Below, one piece after another: positions 22,584 to 34,756 of a stretch of 64,000 nucleotides of DNA. This stretch comes from Niebla homalea. Taxonomy: Eukaryota; Ascomycota; Lecanoromycetes; Lecanorales; Ramalinaceae. The stretch covers positions 434,001 to 498,000 of the forward strand of contig JAHGAU010000020.1 in assembly GCA_019925105.1 (NCBI GenBank), read 5' to 3'. Below the pieces are notes generated by a model. That model did no database searches and was not told the origin of the DNA. It was given only the letters and a program-made list of their open reading frames with translations. The translations under genes were made by a program, and so were the position numbers. Position 1 is the stretch's first letter. Each line of letters begins with the position of its first letter.

Positions 22584-24474
22584 GGTATATATTCTTTTTA
22601 ATAAAGGAAATAAAATAATAATAGGGGGAATAATAATACCGTAATAAATCTTTTAGTTTATATAATAATATTTAACCTTACTTTTATTAATTTAAGGGTA
22701 TTATAATATATATAAAATGAAATATATTATTATTAATATACTATTAATATTAATAAAGATATTTTAAGATAAAAGGTTTACGGTTACTTTAAGTAATTAT
22801 ATTTTATTTTTATATTTTTATTTTATTTTTATTTTTTATAAAGGGAAGCGTTAAGTTAATATATAATTATATAACGTCGTTAAAGGTCTTTCTGGTTTCT
22901 TAAGTTATTATATAAGTATATATAAGTTATATTTCACTATAAGTCTATATTTTTCTTTAAGTTAAAGTAAGGATTTAAGTATTTATCCTAATCTCTTTTA
23001 TTTTTTATATAGGAAAATTTTAATAAGGGTACCGTTAAATAAAATAGATTTTACGTCGATAATTATTATAGGTTAATATTAATATTCTTAATATATATAT
23101 GATATAATTAATATTATAAGTATATTTATTTCTCTATTTTTATTTATTAATTTTATTAATTGGTTTTATTATTTATTTTTTACTATTTACTTTTTTAATT
23201 TGTTTTTTTATTATTTAATTTTTAATTATTTAATTTATAGCTTAAAGTAAAGAGTTTATTATGTTTTATTAATGTATTATATAGCTTACGGTTATTTCTT
23301 AAGAATTTTAAAGACCGGTTTAAATTTTTATAAATAATTTTAAAACTTAATTACCGTTTAAATAACTTTTAACTTAATAATTTATATTTTAATGAAAAAT
23401 ATTTTTTTAAAAGGTATATACGATTATTTAAGCCTTATTAAGGAATCTTATTTTTATTACTTTTATCGTTAAAATATATAGTTTAATTTAATTATTCCGA
23501 TAATTATTAAAAAGTCTTATATATTTATTAATATTAAGGTACCCGGAGTTATTTAACGGATCTTGAAAGATTATTTACCCGGTATAAAACAATCTTCGGG
23601 ATTAACTTTACGTTTTTAAAGAATATAAGGATATATAAGATACTTTAAATTAAATTAAAGAATTTTATTTATAATATATAATTTAATCGTTTAAGATCGT
23701 TGAATAAAACTTATAGTTTAATCGCTTAAAATGGTTTAATAAAACTTATAATTTAATCGGGTTTAATTACTTGAATTAATTTAATAAATCTTATATTTTA
23801 ATTATTATAATCGTTAATTATTAAATAATAATTTTATATCATTTAAGGTAATTAAATTTTTTTAATTTTTTTTTTAATTACTTTAATTTTTTTATTTTAA
23901 GAAAGCGGCTTATATTAATATATAAATCGTATTTTCTTTAACGATAATTTAAATTATTTAATAATATATATAATTATTTTTTAATTAAAGTTTAAGCTTA
24001 TCGTTTATATAAAAAGTATTATTATATTTTTATAATTAAAACGTTTTAAGGCCGTTATTATATTTCTTTATTTCTTAATTTTTAATAACCGATAATTAAT
24101 TAATAAATATTAATAATATTTTACCGATACATATAAATAGGGTCCCCGTATTACTTAAGTATAATAATAAGAATATCCGAATAAGGGTACTTAAAAAAAG
24201 TTATTTAAATATTTTTATTTTTTTTAATCTTAATATTTATTTATTAAGTAAATAATAATTAAGAGTGTTTTAAGGATATATATAAATTTATAGCTTGTTA
24301 TTCTCTCTCTATATATATAATATAATAATAATAAAGATCGGTTTTTTATAATACTTTTATAATTTTTATTATCGTTAATTAAGTAAAAAATATAATAAAT
24401 TATTTACGATTAAATCGTATGATTAAACCGAATTCTTTAATATATATAAATAAATAATAGCCTTCTTAAGACCG
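22584..24474 (-). pseudogene. X(a) 5' portion, decayed, no recognisable product
   Basis: If X runs on the minus strand, this is where leader and gag would lie, between the 5' LTR (24475-24709) and the E2 insertion. The sequence is saturated with RIP changes. I saw no long open frame and no clear primer-binding site next to the LTR. There are short local repeats of TTTAATCG-TTAA-AT near 23690-23760. No other copy is present in the window for comparison. Confidence 0.45.
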
Positions 24475-24731
24475 TTAAAAAAGATAAGAAGGAAGAAAAG
24501 TATAAAAGTAATAAAACAATAGGTAATAATAGAAAGTAATTAAAAATAAGTTATAGCCCTTATATAAGTTAATAAAATATATATACTATATTATCTTAAT
24601 CCGTTATATACTCCCTTTTTTAAGTATATATAAATCGATTCTACCCTTAATTAGCCCTTTTAGTATTTTCATCCCTTTATGTATTTATCCGTAAGTTTTA
24701 TATCTTCCACGCTCTTCCCCTTTCCAGCTTA
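24475..24731 (-). repeat. X LTR (copy c) with the least mutated polypurine tract
   Basis: A 235 bp LTR followed, read from the other strand, by the polypurine run GGAAAGGGGAAGAGCG (24710-24725). The last roughly 75 bp (24650-24727) are hardly mutated, unlike the sequence on either side. Because it sits at the right end of X(a) yet is also bordered by the internal 3' sequence of another X, it may be shared between two tandem elements. Homology to X breaks off at about 24731, where inverted X sequence begins. Confidence 0.7.
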
Positions 24732-25913
24732 CTTAAATTAAGGGGGAGGATCAGGTAAATAGGTGAGGAATAAGCGATACGGACGGTTAAACTAATTAAA
24801 TAAAAGGTGAAAGCGATAAATAAGTTAATTAGAAACGGAATAATTAAATCTTAAAAGTAGGCTATAATAATAACGGCTAAGGGTTAAAGGTAAAGGACGT
24901 AAGAAGAAATATTAATTAAGATTAAGGTTATTAAGTTAATTATAAATTATAATTAACTATAAAACGGGTAAGCTTTTTTATATTAGATTTACGGTTAATA
25001 TCGGGATTAAGGGGTATATAACGGGTTAAAAAGAAAGCGTTTATTTAAATTATATTCCGATATTAAAAATCTATAAAAAAGAATTAATAATAATTAATTA
25101 AAAGCGAATTAATCTATATATATTTGAATAAAAACTATAATCCTTAAGTTAATACTTAAAGATATAATTTAAATATACTTTATTAAATAAATTACCGATA
25201 CAGTAATAACTAATAACTATAAAACGATAACCGCCTTTAATCCCTTAATACTTTATATACGCTTAAGGACTATTACGTATATGAAAAGCGTAAACTTAAA
25301 TATATATTATAAATAGTTTTTAAAAGTAAAAAAGTTAAAATAAATTAAAATTATAAAGAATTAAAGGATATAATTTTAAATATATTAATCGGTTAATAAT
25401 TAAATAAACCCTTATAATAATAAGAATACGTTTATTTAATTTAATAAGGTTAATAATAAAAACGTACTTATTAAGATATAAGGATATAATTAAGGTTATT
25501 AATATTAATATAATTAAAAATAATCCTATATAAAGTTTTAAAGAAACTATTAATAAATTAATATAGATATTAAATAAATAAGTAATATTAAGTTTGATAA
25601 TTTATATATACCGTTTAAGGGATTTTAATAAGTCAATTATAAGCTTAATTTAGATTAAGTTTATATAAAAGAAGCTTCAGAAGTTAAAAATTGAAGAAAT
25701 TAAAGAAATAAAGAAATTTAAAGAAATAAAAAAAAATAAGGAAAATAAATAAATAAGAAGGATAAAGTAAAAAGCTATATAATAAGATTATAAAGTAAAT
25801 AAATAATCGGACGTTACTTTTAACGTTTTATTTATTAATAGAACCGGTTAAAACGGAACTTAATAAAGATAAGAAGTAATATTATTACGTTTAAAAAAAA
25901 CCTTTTTTAATAT

Positions 25914-26246
25914 TATTAGCAGCTAGCGCCATCTTTGCGCCGGCGCTACAGTAGTACGCTATACTGCTGCGTTAAGGTCAGCCGTTAGGCCTTGGTAAAG
26001 GGCTTTAGTAACGGCCTTAATATACGTTATTTATAAGCCGTAACTTAACCGGCGTAAAGCGGGGTAATTATTACTTTTACCTTAAGTAAAAACTATACCT
26101 TAATTCTTTCTGAATTCTTTAAGAATTAATTTTATTATTAATTTACTTATTAAAGTAGTATTTAAGTATTTAAACTGTAATATTACGTTTTTTATACTTA
26201 CCTTTATTAATCCCACCGGTATACCGTTAACGGAATTAATTTAATA
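25914..26246 (+). repeat. G 5' LTR
   Basis: A 333 bp LTR. Its first roughly 130 bp are little mutated (AGCGCCATCTTTGCGCCGGC), against AACGTTATTTTTACGCCGGC in the 3' LTR, a set of pure transitions. It contains a repeat-like CTTTCTGAATTCTTTAAGAA that both LTRs keep. Confidence 0.92.
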
Positions 26247-27440
26247 TTTTAATTCTTCTTTTTTATTAAGGAAAAAGCCCGATATTACTATTATAATAAA
26301 TATTCGATTAACTTAATAAACCTTAAAATAAAAAAACGATATTCGCTTTTTAATTAAAAAACTTTTTATTATAATTAAGTAAATTATAATAACGGAGTAT
26401 TATTATAATATTACGGTTTAATAAACTTAATTTTTAAAATTATAATTTAAAGTTAACCGGCTTAAAACCGAAAATCGTACTTATTAAGAGTATATATTTA
26501 ATTACGTTAATACGTAATATAAAAATTTAAGTTCCGGGATTATCCTTTACGTTAACCTTATTATAAACCTTTATATTAATAACGTACCGCCGGCGGCTTT
26601 TATCCTATTTTATAAAGGTAAATTTTTTTATCCGGAAAGGCTTAAGTTATACTAAAATAAATTTAAGGGTAAGTATTAAACGTAATTTATTAACTTAAAA
26701 AGATAATTTATACTTTATTTAAAGTACTTCTTTATTAAGAAAAAAAAAGTAATTTTTTATTTAAGGTTTATCTTTTATAAAATTTTTAATTTACCGGATA
26801 AAAAAATTAAGAGAATAAGTTATTAAGAGTTTAAGGATAAGTTTTTAAACTTAATAATTAATCCGGAGAACCATTAACTTTTTTATTATAAGCGTTTTAA
26901 GGATATTAAATAACGTTTTAATTAAAAAATAATATAATTCCGTAATACTTTAAAAATTATAAAAAAAGACTTATTATTATTATTAAATAAGTTTTATACC
27001 TATATATTTTTTACGAAGTTTTTACCGGAATTTAAAATTTAAATTATTGTAATTAATAAGGTATTAAAAACTTAAAACGATATCGTAATAACGGTAATTA
27101 TATAAAAGAATAACTTAAAGCATATTATTAATAATAATCAGAAAGTTAATAAGGGTAAATCCCTTAAAAATAAGGTATTTAAACTTAATTTTAACGGCTT
27201 AAAGCCGGCGTATATCTTTATTAAAAATGATTTTTACGGTTAAAAGCGTAAAATTATACTTAAAAATTCCGACGCCGCCTTTAAAGTAAATAAAAATATT
27301 AAGTATTATATATATTACGGAAAGAATTATTATATATCCGATTATTTTACCGTCTTATAAAATAAGGTTTTAGTAATAAGCGTAAAATCCTATAAAAAAG
27401 ATAATACGTTAAAAAACGATAAAACTTTAACGGTACCTTA
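26247..27440 (+). pseudogene. G Gag relic with converted zinc knuckle
   Basis: Gag would build the virus-like particle and bind the RNA genome. Its C-terminal nucleocapsid knuckle lies at about 27304-27345 and reads Y-Y-I-Y-Y-G-K-N-Y-Y-I-S-D-Y. The tyrosines at positions 1, 4, 9 and 14 stand exactly where C-x2-C-x4-H-x4-C needs its ligands, and each TAT codon is one RIP step from Cys (TGT) or His (CAT). Upstream sequence is lysine-rich and full of stops. The start of Gag is not identifiable. Confidence 0.7.
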
Positions 27441-27499
27441 AAATTAAAATTAATAAAAAGATAATTAAAAATATATCCGGCTTTTATTATTAAAAGTTA

Positions 27500-27720
27500 A
27501 ATAAATTTTTAAGATAATCCTTAATTATTAAGTATATTAATTAAGATTAAAGTTTAAGTAAATTTAATTTTATAAACGTATATAGTTTAATAAAACTTAT
27601 AATTAATCCCCGCCGTCTTACCGTAAACGGTTTTTCTTAATAATAAATAAATCTTTTATTATAGCGTTTATTAATTATAATATTATCTAATTAATAGTTA
27701 AGGATAAAAGAAGTAATATA
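27500..27720 (+). pseudogene. G aspartic protease relic
   Basis: Near 27545 the frame reads D-stop-S-L-S-K-F-N-F-I, followed by NVYSLIKLIINPR. With RIP-type changes allowed, this fits the D-S-G-x-S-x-F-I start of Ty3/Gypsy retropepsins. It stands between the zinc knuckle and the reverse transcriptase, the usual place. The assignment is modest because the active-site triplet has to be inferred through a stop codon. Confidence 0.5.
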
Positions 27721-28139
27721 AGATGCTTTTTTACGTTATTAATTAAGAGGTTTAAACGTAATCCTTAATCTATTAACCTTATATATCTTATAAATAATAA
27801 TTAATCCGGCGGCGGATAAGTAACGCTTTAAGGTTAATTTTTATAAGCTATAGAATAATAATATTAATAACTTTAATTGAAGTTTAATAAAGATTAATAA
27901 AGTCTTTATAATCGTTTATATAAGCGTAATAACGGAGTACTTAAAAGTATTATAAATCTTTTAAAGTAATTTAACATATATAGGTATTAAGAAAGATTCT
28001 ATTAGTTAAAGCGTCCTAAAAAAGCTAAGTAAATATATAAATATCTTTTTTAATAATATAATTAATACTTTATCTGAATTAAAATAAAGGGATTACGTTA
28101 TTAACTTAAATAATAAAAAATTACTATATAGTCCCTTAT

Positions 28140-28720
28140 ATAATTTATCTCAGGTAAAGTTAATAAAGCTTTCGCGATATTTAAAGGATATTATAACCCG
28201 GGGTTAAATTTATTACTTAATATTATTTATAAACGCTTTAATCCTTTTTATATTTAAGAAGGATAGCGGTTTTTATTTCTATATTAATTACTATAAATTA
28301 AATACGGTTATAATTAAAAATCAACACTTTTTACCCTTAATTATTAAAATTCTTAACCGGTTAAATAACTTTAAAAGGTTTATTAAGTTAAACCTTAAAA
28401 ATACCTATTATTAACTACGGATTAAATCCGGTAATAAATAGAAAATAACATTCTATATATATTATAGTTACTTTAAGTATTTCGTTATACCGTTTAAGTT
28501 AATTAATACCCCGGTAACCTTTTAAGCTTATATTAATTATGCTTTTATTAATTTTATCGATATAACTTATATAGTTTATTTAAATAATATTTTAATATTT
28601 AATAAGAACCCGGCGGATTATTAACGTTATATTTAATAAATCTTTAAATAACTTTATTAATTTTAGCTTTACGTTAATTTTAAAAAGTATTAATTTAATA
28701 TTACTTAAGTAAAGTTTTTA
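28140..28720 (+). pseudogene. G reverse transcriptase relic
   Basis: The frame reads YYKLNTVIIKNQHFLPLI and then RFIKLNLKNTYY-LRIKSG, KITFYIYYSYFKYFVIPFKL and INTPVTF, matching the Ty3/Gypsy RT blocks from the LN--T--N--PLP motif to the MPFGL-NAP-TFQ motif. The catalytic box is at 28574-28600 and reads VYLNNILIF where active enzymes have YLDDILI. Both aspartates have become asparagine by G-to-A change. The frame is nearly continuous over about 190 codons apart from scattered stops. Confidence 0.9.
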
Positions 28721-29109
28721 AGGTTTATTATTTCTATTAAAGGGATTTAAATAGATTAAAAGCGTATTTAAACGATTAAAGATTAATTTATTTTAAAAAC
28801 TTCCTGAGAAATATAGGTTTTTTTAAGCTTTATAAATTTTTATTATTGTTTTATTTATAAATATTTAAGGATAATTAAGCCCTTAATTAATTTACTTAAG
28901 GATAATAAGGAGGGGGAAAAAACTAACCCGTTAAAGTAAAATAATATAGTAAATACAACGTTCCGTTAACTCCGTAAAATATTTATTAACGCGTTATTAC
29001 TCCGTTATTTTAACTTAAAACGGGGGGTATAAGTAAAAACCGATATATCCAATTTTCTTATTATAAGTATTTTATTTTAATAGTTTAAGGAAAATTATTA
29101 AGGCTTAAT

Positions 29110-29430
29110 TACGTATTAATCCAGAAAAATAACCTTTACCGAATAGAATTATAAAACGTATAATTAAGAGCTTTTTATTATCGTTATAGCGTTTAAGTAA
29201 TAACGGTATTACTTAAAAGGGAATTTTAAAATTATTTAAATATAGACCGATTATAATAATCTTTAAGGATTTATAAAATAACCGGTATTAAGCTTACGTT
29301 AAATTAAATAAGTTTTAAAACTTATTAATTATAACTTTTAAATATTTTATTATTAAGGTAAAATATACTTTACCGATCCTTTATTAAAATGTTTAAACTA
29401 TAAAGGAGTTTTACCTTTTAATATTACTTT
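29110..29430 (+). pseudogene. G RNase H relic
   Basis: From about 29120 the frame reads SRKITFTE-NYKTYN-ELF and then IVIAFK--RYYLKGNFK, the family's S+K-T--E-NY---D-ELLAI--AF--WRHYLEG. TDYNNL (family TDH-NL) and PVLSLR follow, then KIYFTDPLLKCLNYKG. This is the RNase H and connection region of Gypsy polyproteins. The protein would remove the RNA template during reverse transcription. Confidence 0.87.
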
Positions 29431-29769
29431 ATTATTTATTTTATAAAATAAGCTTATATTTTAATCCGATAAGTTAACGGATTAATAGGGGACGGCGGTT
29501 ATTAATTATTAATTACTATTTACTTTAAAAGGTATTTAAGTTATTATCCCGCGAAAAAATTTCAATAGTTACTTAAAGGGCCTTATAAAGAATCTAGGCC
29601 GATTAAGTTACTTATTAAGGATTTATAGGTTATTAATACGTTTATATATAAAATTAAAAATAATAACGTAACGCCGACGTATTTTTATTAAAGTTATAAT
29701 AAAGCTTAAAACCTTAATCTGAATAATCTTATTATTTATAAGGACCGTATATACGTTCCCTATAATAAA

Positions 29770-30340
29770 ACGGTTAAAGAAAAGTTAATTAATAAATATT
29801 ATAAAAACCCGTTAACGGGCTACTTTAAAGCCAATAAGATTTATAAGCTCCTGGCCCGTAAATATTATTAAAATAAGTTATAGGCTTAAATTAATAACTA
29901 TATTAAAATATAGGATACTTATTAAAGGATAAAGGTACTACGTTACTACCTTTATAACGAGCTTACTTTATTCCCTTAGCCGGCTATACCCTAAAAAGAA
30001 TTTAATGTGGATTTTATTATTAATTTACTTATAAGTAAAGTTAAAAATATTATTTATAATTCAATTTTAATAATCGTAAATAAATATATAAAGATATATA
30101 AATACCTCCCCGTTATAAAATAAATCGATACCGTTATATTAACGGACCTCTTTTTTAAAGAAATTATATTACGGTATAATACGCCGGTTAAATCCGTAAT
30201 TAATTAAGGGTCTTTATTTATTAATAAATTCTGGGGATCGGTATATTATTATATAAAAATAAAGCGTAAATTAAATACCGCTTTTTACCCGTAAATAAAT
30301 AATTAAATAAAGCGTTAAAATTAAGGTTTTAAATAATATT
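29770..30340 (+). pseudogene. G integrase relic
   Basis: The N-terminal zinc-binding part begins near 29795 with YYKNPLTGYFKANKIYKLLA; the family has H-D-P-AGH-G--KT--L and then C-x2-C. The core follows with FNVDFIINLL at about 30002-30031, then a -GSLFINKFWGSVYYY run at about 30205-30250, equivalent to SDRGS-F-S-FW, and then LNTAFYP and IKR-N, equivalent to STAYHPQTDGQ-ER-N. These are the D, D and E neighbourhoods of the catalytic core. It would insert the cDNA into the host chromosome. Confidence 0.88.
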
Positions 30341-30599
30341 TAAAGATTTTTATTAACTTTAAATAAGCGAATTAATTAAGGTTATTCCCCTTAATTAAAT
30401 TTACTTATATAAACTTAGAATACTTAACTTTAAATTATAGCCTTTTTATAACGATATATAATTATAATTTAAATATTTATTTTAAACCTAAAAATAAACT
30501 TATAAAAAAGGAGATATTTATAATAAAAGATAAAGTTAAAATATTATATAAAATACAATTAATATTAACGGACTAATAACGTTAAATTATTAAATTAAC

Positions 30600-31020
30600 T
30601 TAAAAAACGTATAATAAGAAATATAAATTAAGATTATATAACGTTAAAAATTTAATAATATTAAATATTAAAAACCTTAAGTTAAAATAATTAAGTAAAA
30701 AACTTACGCTTTAATTTATAGGACTTTTTAAAATTAATAATAAAATTGGGATATAAATATACTACCTATTTTTCTTTATTACTTATTAAATTTATCTTAT
30801 TATTTATATTTCTCTTTCAAAGTTTTATTATACTTATATTAATAATTAAATAACGGAAATTAAAATATAAGTATTTAAATTAAATGATAATAAAAAGGAA
30901 TAAGTAATTAAAGAAATTATTAATAAAGTTAAAAGTAAAAAAGGCATTTAATATTAAGTTAAATAAGTTAATTAAAACCTTAAATATAATTAATAAATAT
31001 TAAAAATAAACTTAAAATAC
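30600..31020 (+). pseudogene. G integrase tail and chromodomain relic
   Basis: At about 30690-30835 the frame reads LSKKLT--FIGLFKI and later Y-IYLIIYISLSKFYY, the degraded form of the PSKKL--+--GPF-I and IHPVFHVSLLKPY blocks. At about 30890-31010 follow VIKEIINKVKSKKGI-Y-VK-VN and NLKYN, close to the V--I---+-+-G--YLVKWKG chromodomain pattern. Chromodomains direct chromovirus integration to heterochromatin, which would fit the nesting here. Aromatic cage residues now read as stops (W codons TGG to TAA/TAG). Confidence 0.72.
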
Positions 31021-31029
31021 TCTTAAGAA

Positions 31030-33225
31030 CTATAAGAATAATATAATAAAATAATACGGAATAAAAGGAAACGTAAATAAGATTATAGCACTACGATAAC
31101 GGAAATTATATATATAATTAATAATTATATATATAATTAATATTATAATTATTTAGCCTTTATATATTATTTTTCCGTAAGATTATTAAAGTTTAAGCTT
31201 TAATTAATAAATTTACTTATTACGGGTATTACGCGTACGGATAAGCCGGCGTTACGGTAATAATTATCTTTATTATAATATTATAATTAATAAGAGTAAC
31301 TTTAATAATAATTATAATAATATAAAAAAACGAAAAAGCGTAAACGTTAAATTATAAGTATTTAACTATTATTAAGTAAACGATATTAAGTAAATAAAGT
31401 TAAAAAGGTAAAGTTATTAAGGTAATAAAAAATCGATAAGTATATTTATTAAATTTACGTTAACGTATTAATAACTTTAATAATATTATCCGTTTTATTA
31501 CTTTTAATAATATATAAATTATAAACGTTTAACGTTTAACGTTATTAACTTTAACGCTTAACGTTAAACTTTAATAATATTAACGTATAAAAATAAAAGA
31601 ATAATTTATAACTCCGCGTTAACGCGGATTACCTCCTTTTTCTTCATTTTCTTTTATATATAAATTAATAGTATTTAAATTAAATATAGGGATATTATAT
31701 TACCCTTTTCTTCTTTTAATTTTAAATTAAAAATATTTCCTTAATATTATTTATCGGAAAGGCTCCTTAATTCGATTTTAAGATATTATTTTTAAAAGTT
31801 AAAGTCGACCCTTTTAACGGCGTTATTAAGGAGGGCACAACCCCCTTTTTTTCTTTTTTAAATAGGTTAAAGCCCGTATCTTCCTCCTCCTTTTTACCTC
31901 TTAAATTACCAGATATTATAAGCTCGGGGTCTACTCTTTTTACCCCGGATATAGGGTCGGGGAATAAAGAGAGGTTCCCTAATAATATCGACTTTTACGA
32001 AGGGCTTAGCCCCTTTATATTAAGCTAATTTATTTGTTAAATATTAATATTAATATATCGTTATTAAATTATAATTTATTTATTTATTCTTTAAGTTAAA
32101 CAAGTTCTTTTTCCGCTACCTTAATACGGACGGTAAGCGTTTTTTTTCTTAATTTAAAGGACCAATATTTCTTTTTTAATTTTTAAAATAACTTAACGGA
32201 ATATATATTCTGCTTAATCGGCGGTAATTAATATTTAATTAGTATTTAACCGGAAAGCTTTAAAGTCCCGAAGGATTTCATTATATTTCTATATATACCG
32301 GGTTTACGCCTTAATAAACCGCGTATTAATCGATCGATATTTACGTATTTATTAAGTTACCTAAGGTTATAATTAATCCGGGAACTATATATATATTAAA
32401 ATAATAGCGGTTTAATGGTGTTAAGGATACTTATAGAAAGGTAACGGGAAGGATATCGTTATTACGATACTTACGGCAAAATAAGGGGCCTTATTAATAT
32501 AAAAGCTTATCTTATAAAAAGTAAATTAAATAAGATATTACTATATATATTATTAATATTATATTTACGTTTACGTTAATAACGCGTTATTATATATACG
32601 TTATATTACTTAAAGATCGGGGTAAACTTATGTATTTTATTAATAAATAAAAATAAATAGACTATTATCGTAAGTAAAACGTTTACGTAACGTTAATATT
32701 ACTTATTATAATAATATTATAAATAATAAGGGTATATAGTTATATAAGTATTAACTTTTAAATATTAATATATATCCTTAATATATTATATTTATAAAAG
32801 CGATTAAAATTATTAAAAAGAAAAGAAAAGAAGTTTAAAATAAAATAAAAGCTTTATTATAATAACGTACCGTTTTTATAATAATATTTATTTTTATTAT
32901 AATATAATAAATTAATAATAAAACTTTAAATAACTATTAATTAATACCGTAAAAACTCTTTTTTTATTTACCTTTTTTTATTAGATTTTATAAAGGGGTT
33001 TTTAATAAGCTTTATAAATTACGTTAATTAATTATTAACGTAAATTACCTTTATTATATTATTATTAAATAAATATTATTATATTTATATATATATTTAA
33101 GGACTCTTTTTTTTATACTTTTTTTTATTGGGTTTAATAATAGGTTTTTAATAAGCCTTATACTTAGCCGGCTTTACGTTAATTTCTTAAATATATTTCT
33201 TTATACTTTAAAGATTAACGTATAA
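31030..33225. other. G 3' tail of unknown content
   Basis: About 2.2 kb with no known retrotransposon domain. Around 31517-31562 there is a run of AACGTT-type short repeats. Around 31770-32030 the sequence is less mutated and both strands are unusually open. On the minus strand, 31770-31994 is free of stops for 75 codons and has a charged segment GKKEEEDTGFNLFKKEKKG. The rest (32040-33225) is RIP-saturated. A long 3' tail could be untranslated sequence or an extra, perhaps antisense, gene. Confidence 0.5.
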
Positions 33226-33571
33226 AGGGGGAGATAATTATTAATAATTAACGTTATTTTTACGCCGGCGTTATAATAATACGTTATATTGCTACGTTAA
33301 AATTAACCGTTAAACCTTAATGAAAAGCCTTAATAACGGCCTTAATATACGTTATTTATAAGCTATAGCTTAACCGGCGTAAAGCGGGATAGTTATTATT
33401 TTTACCTTAAGTAAAAGCTATACCTTAATTCTTTCTGAATTCTTTAAGAATTAATTTTATTATTAATTTACTTATTAAAGTAATACTTAAGTATCCAGAC
33501 CGTAACGTTACGTCTTTTACACCTACCTTTATTAGTCCCGCCGGCGTGCCGCCAGCGGAGTCAGTCTAATA
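33226..33571 (+). repeat. G polypurine tract and 3' LTR
   Basis: AAAGGGGGAGATAA (33225-33238) lies directly before the LTR at 33239-33571 and would prime plus-strand synthesis. The LTR aligns to the 5' LTR with the same 333 bp length. Its last 60 bp (CCGCCGGCGTGCCGCCAGCGGAGTC region) are little mutated, whereas in the 5' LTR that same part is mutated. The two LTRs are thus RIP-protected at opposite outer ends of the element. Confidence 0.9.
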
Positions 33572-34756
33572 AATATATTTTTTAAATATACCTTAATCGG
33601 GATAATTATATAAAGTCCGTTAAAAGAATATAAAAATAATCTTATTTATAAATAAACGTAACACTAAAAGTACACAATATATTAATTAATTAAAAGAAAA
33701 ATATATAAATAAATAAAAAAAAATATTAAGAATTATAATAAGAGATATACTTTTATAAAATATTATTAAATATAATATTAAGTATTAAAAAAGTTTATAT
33801 AAAAGTTAAAAGGTTATTTAAAAATTAATAGATAATTACTTTATTATTCTTTCTTTCTTTTATCTTTTTAAGTTATAATAAATAAAAAAGATTAATTAAG
33901 ATAAATTATTATATCCCTTTAATTATTTTCTTAAAACTAATATAATAAACCTATATAAAGATAATATTAATAAACCGATATAAATTATATACTTATATAT
34001 AATACCTTTTTAAATACGTTAATAAAAGAGATACCGAAATTTATAAAATAAAATTAAAATAAAGTTTATTTTATAGTTTTTTTAAAACGTATTTAATTAT
34101 ATAATAAGCTTATTTAAGATATATTTAAGAATAACGAGATTAAAAGAATAAAAAGAGATATTAAAAATATATGAACGGAAAAATAAAATAAAAAGTAAAT
34201 AATTACGAGTTTTAATCCTTATAAATAGCGGTATTTATAATATTTTAATAAATAAAATAAAGTACATTATATCCTTAAGCGGATTAAACATATTATACTT
34301 AAAAAAAATATAAATATAAGCAGCTTAAACTTTAAAATAAATAAATATAAAGTATTAAAGTCGCTATTATTAATATATTAAAAAGATAAAAGAAAAAAAC
34401 GCCCTTAAAAATTAATTTTAATATATTTATTTATTATTATTAAATAAAACTTAAGAATAAGGCTATAGGGAAAGTAAGTAAATATATATATAAATAATAT
34501 TAAAAGATGAAAATTATTTAACTATAGTACGTAATATTAAAGGAATAAATTTATTATAAAGGAAGCCGGGGCAGTTTTATTATTAAATTAATATTTTTTT
34601 AACCTTTATACTTATAATAATTTAAACTATATAATAAATATTATAAACGATTAAATAAATAATTAAAATATATATAAATATATATATTATAGCTTAAAGT
34701 ATAAAAGTATTAAGGGTAACATTTTATTATAAAGGGAGTTAAAAAGGGGAAGAACG

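Larger units (their letters stand above)
2852..24709 (-). mobile_element. X(a): large LTR retroelement on the minus strand, with nested insertions
   Basis: Direct repeats of about 235 bp at 2852-3086 and 24475-24709 bound this unit. After removing the nested LINE B1 and the small elements E1 and E2, about 12.4 kb remains. Orientation comes from a polypurine-like AAAGGGGA run, read on the minus strand, next to the LTR edge at 3087-3102. The same run is also found beside the LTR copies at 24710 and 34740. Minus-strand frames are intermittently open, for example around 5460-5640 and 5740-5900, but I could not recognise a reverse transcriptase or integrase. The element type is therefore uncertain, and 12 kb is long for a fungal LTR element. 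A second copy, X(b), begins at 34992. Confidence 0.65.
25914..33571 (+). mobile_element. G: complete Ty3/Gypsy chromovirus-type retrotransposon, RIP-degraded, 7658 bp
   Basis: Two 333 bp LTRs (25914-26246 and 33239-33571) have inverted ends TATTAG...CTAATA, the RIP form of TGTTAG...CTAACA. The target duplication is AATAT (25909-25913 and 33572-33576). Relics in Ty3/Gypsy order follow on the plus strand: Gag with zinc knuckle, protease, reverse transcriptase, RNase H, integrase and chromodomain. A polypurine tract lies before the 3' LTR. Stops are frequent but domain sequence is easy to read in one frame at a time. It is inserted in the inverted X segment. About 2.1 kb of sequence with no known domain lies between the chromodomain and the 3' LTR. 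Confidence 0.93.

Noticed and set aside
31517..31565. AACGTT-type short repeats, possible telomere-like array
   Set aside because: Too short and irregular, and not a TTAGGG-type repeat; it lies inside the tail of element G.
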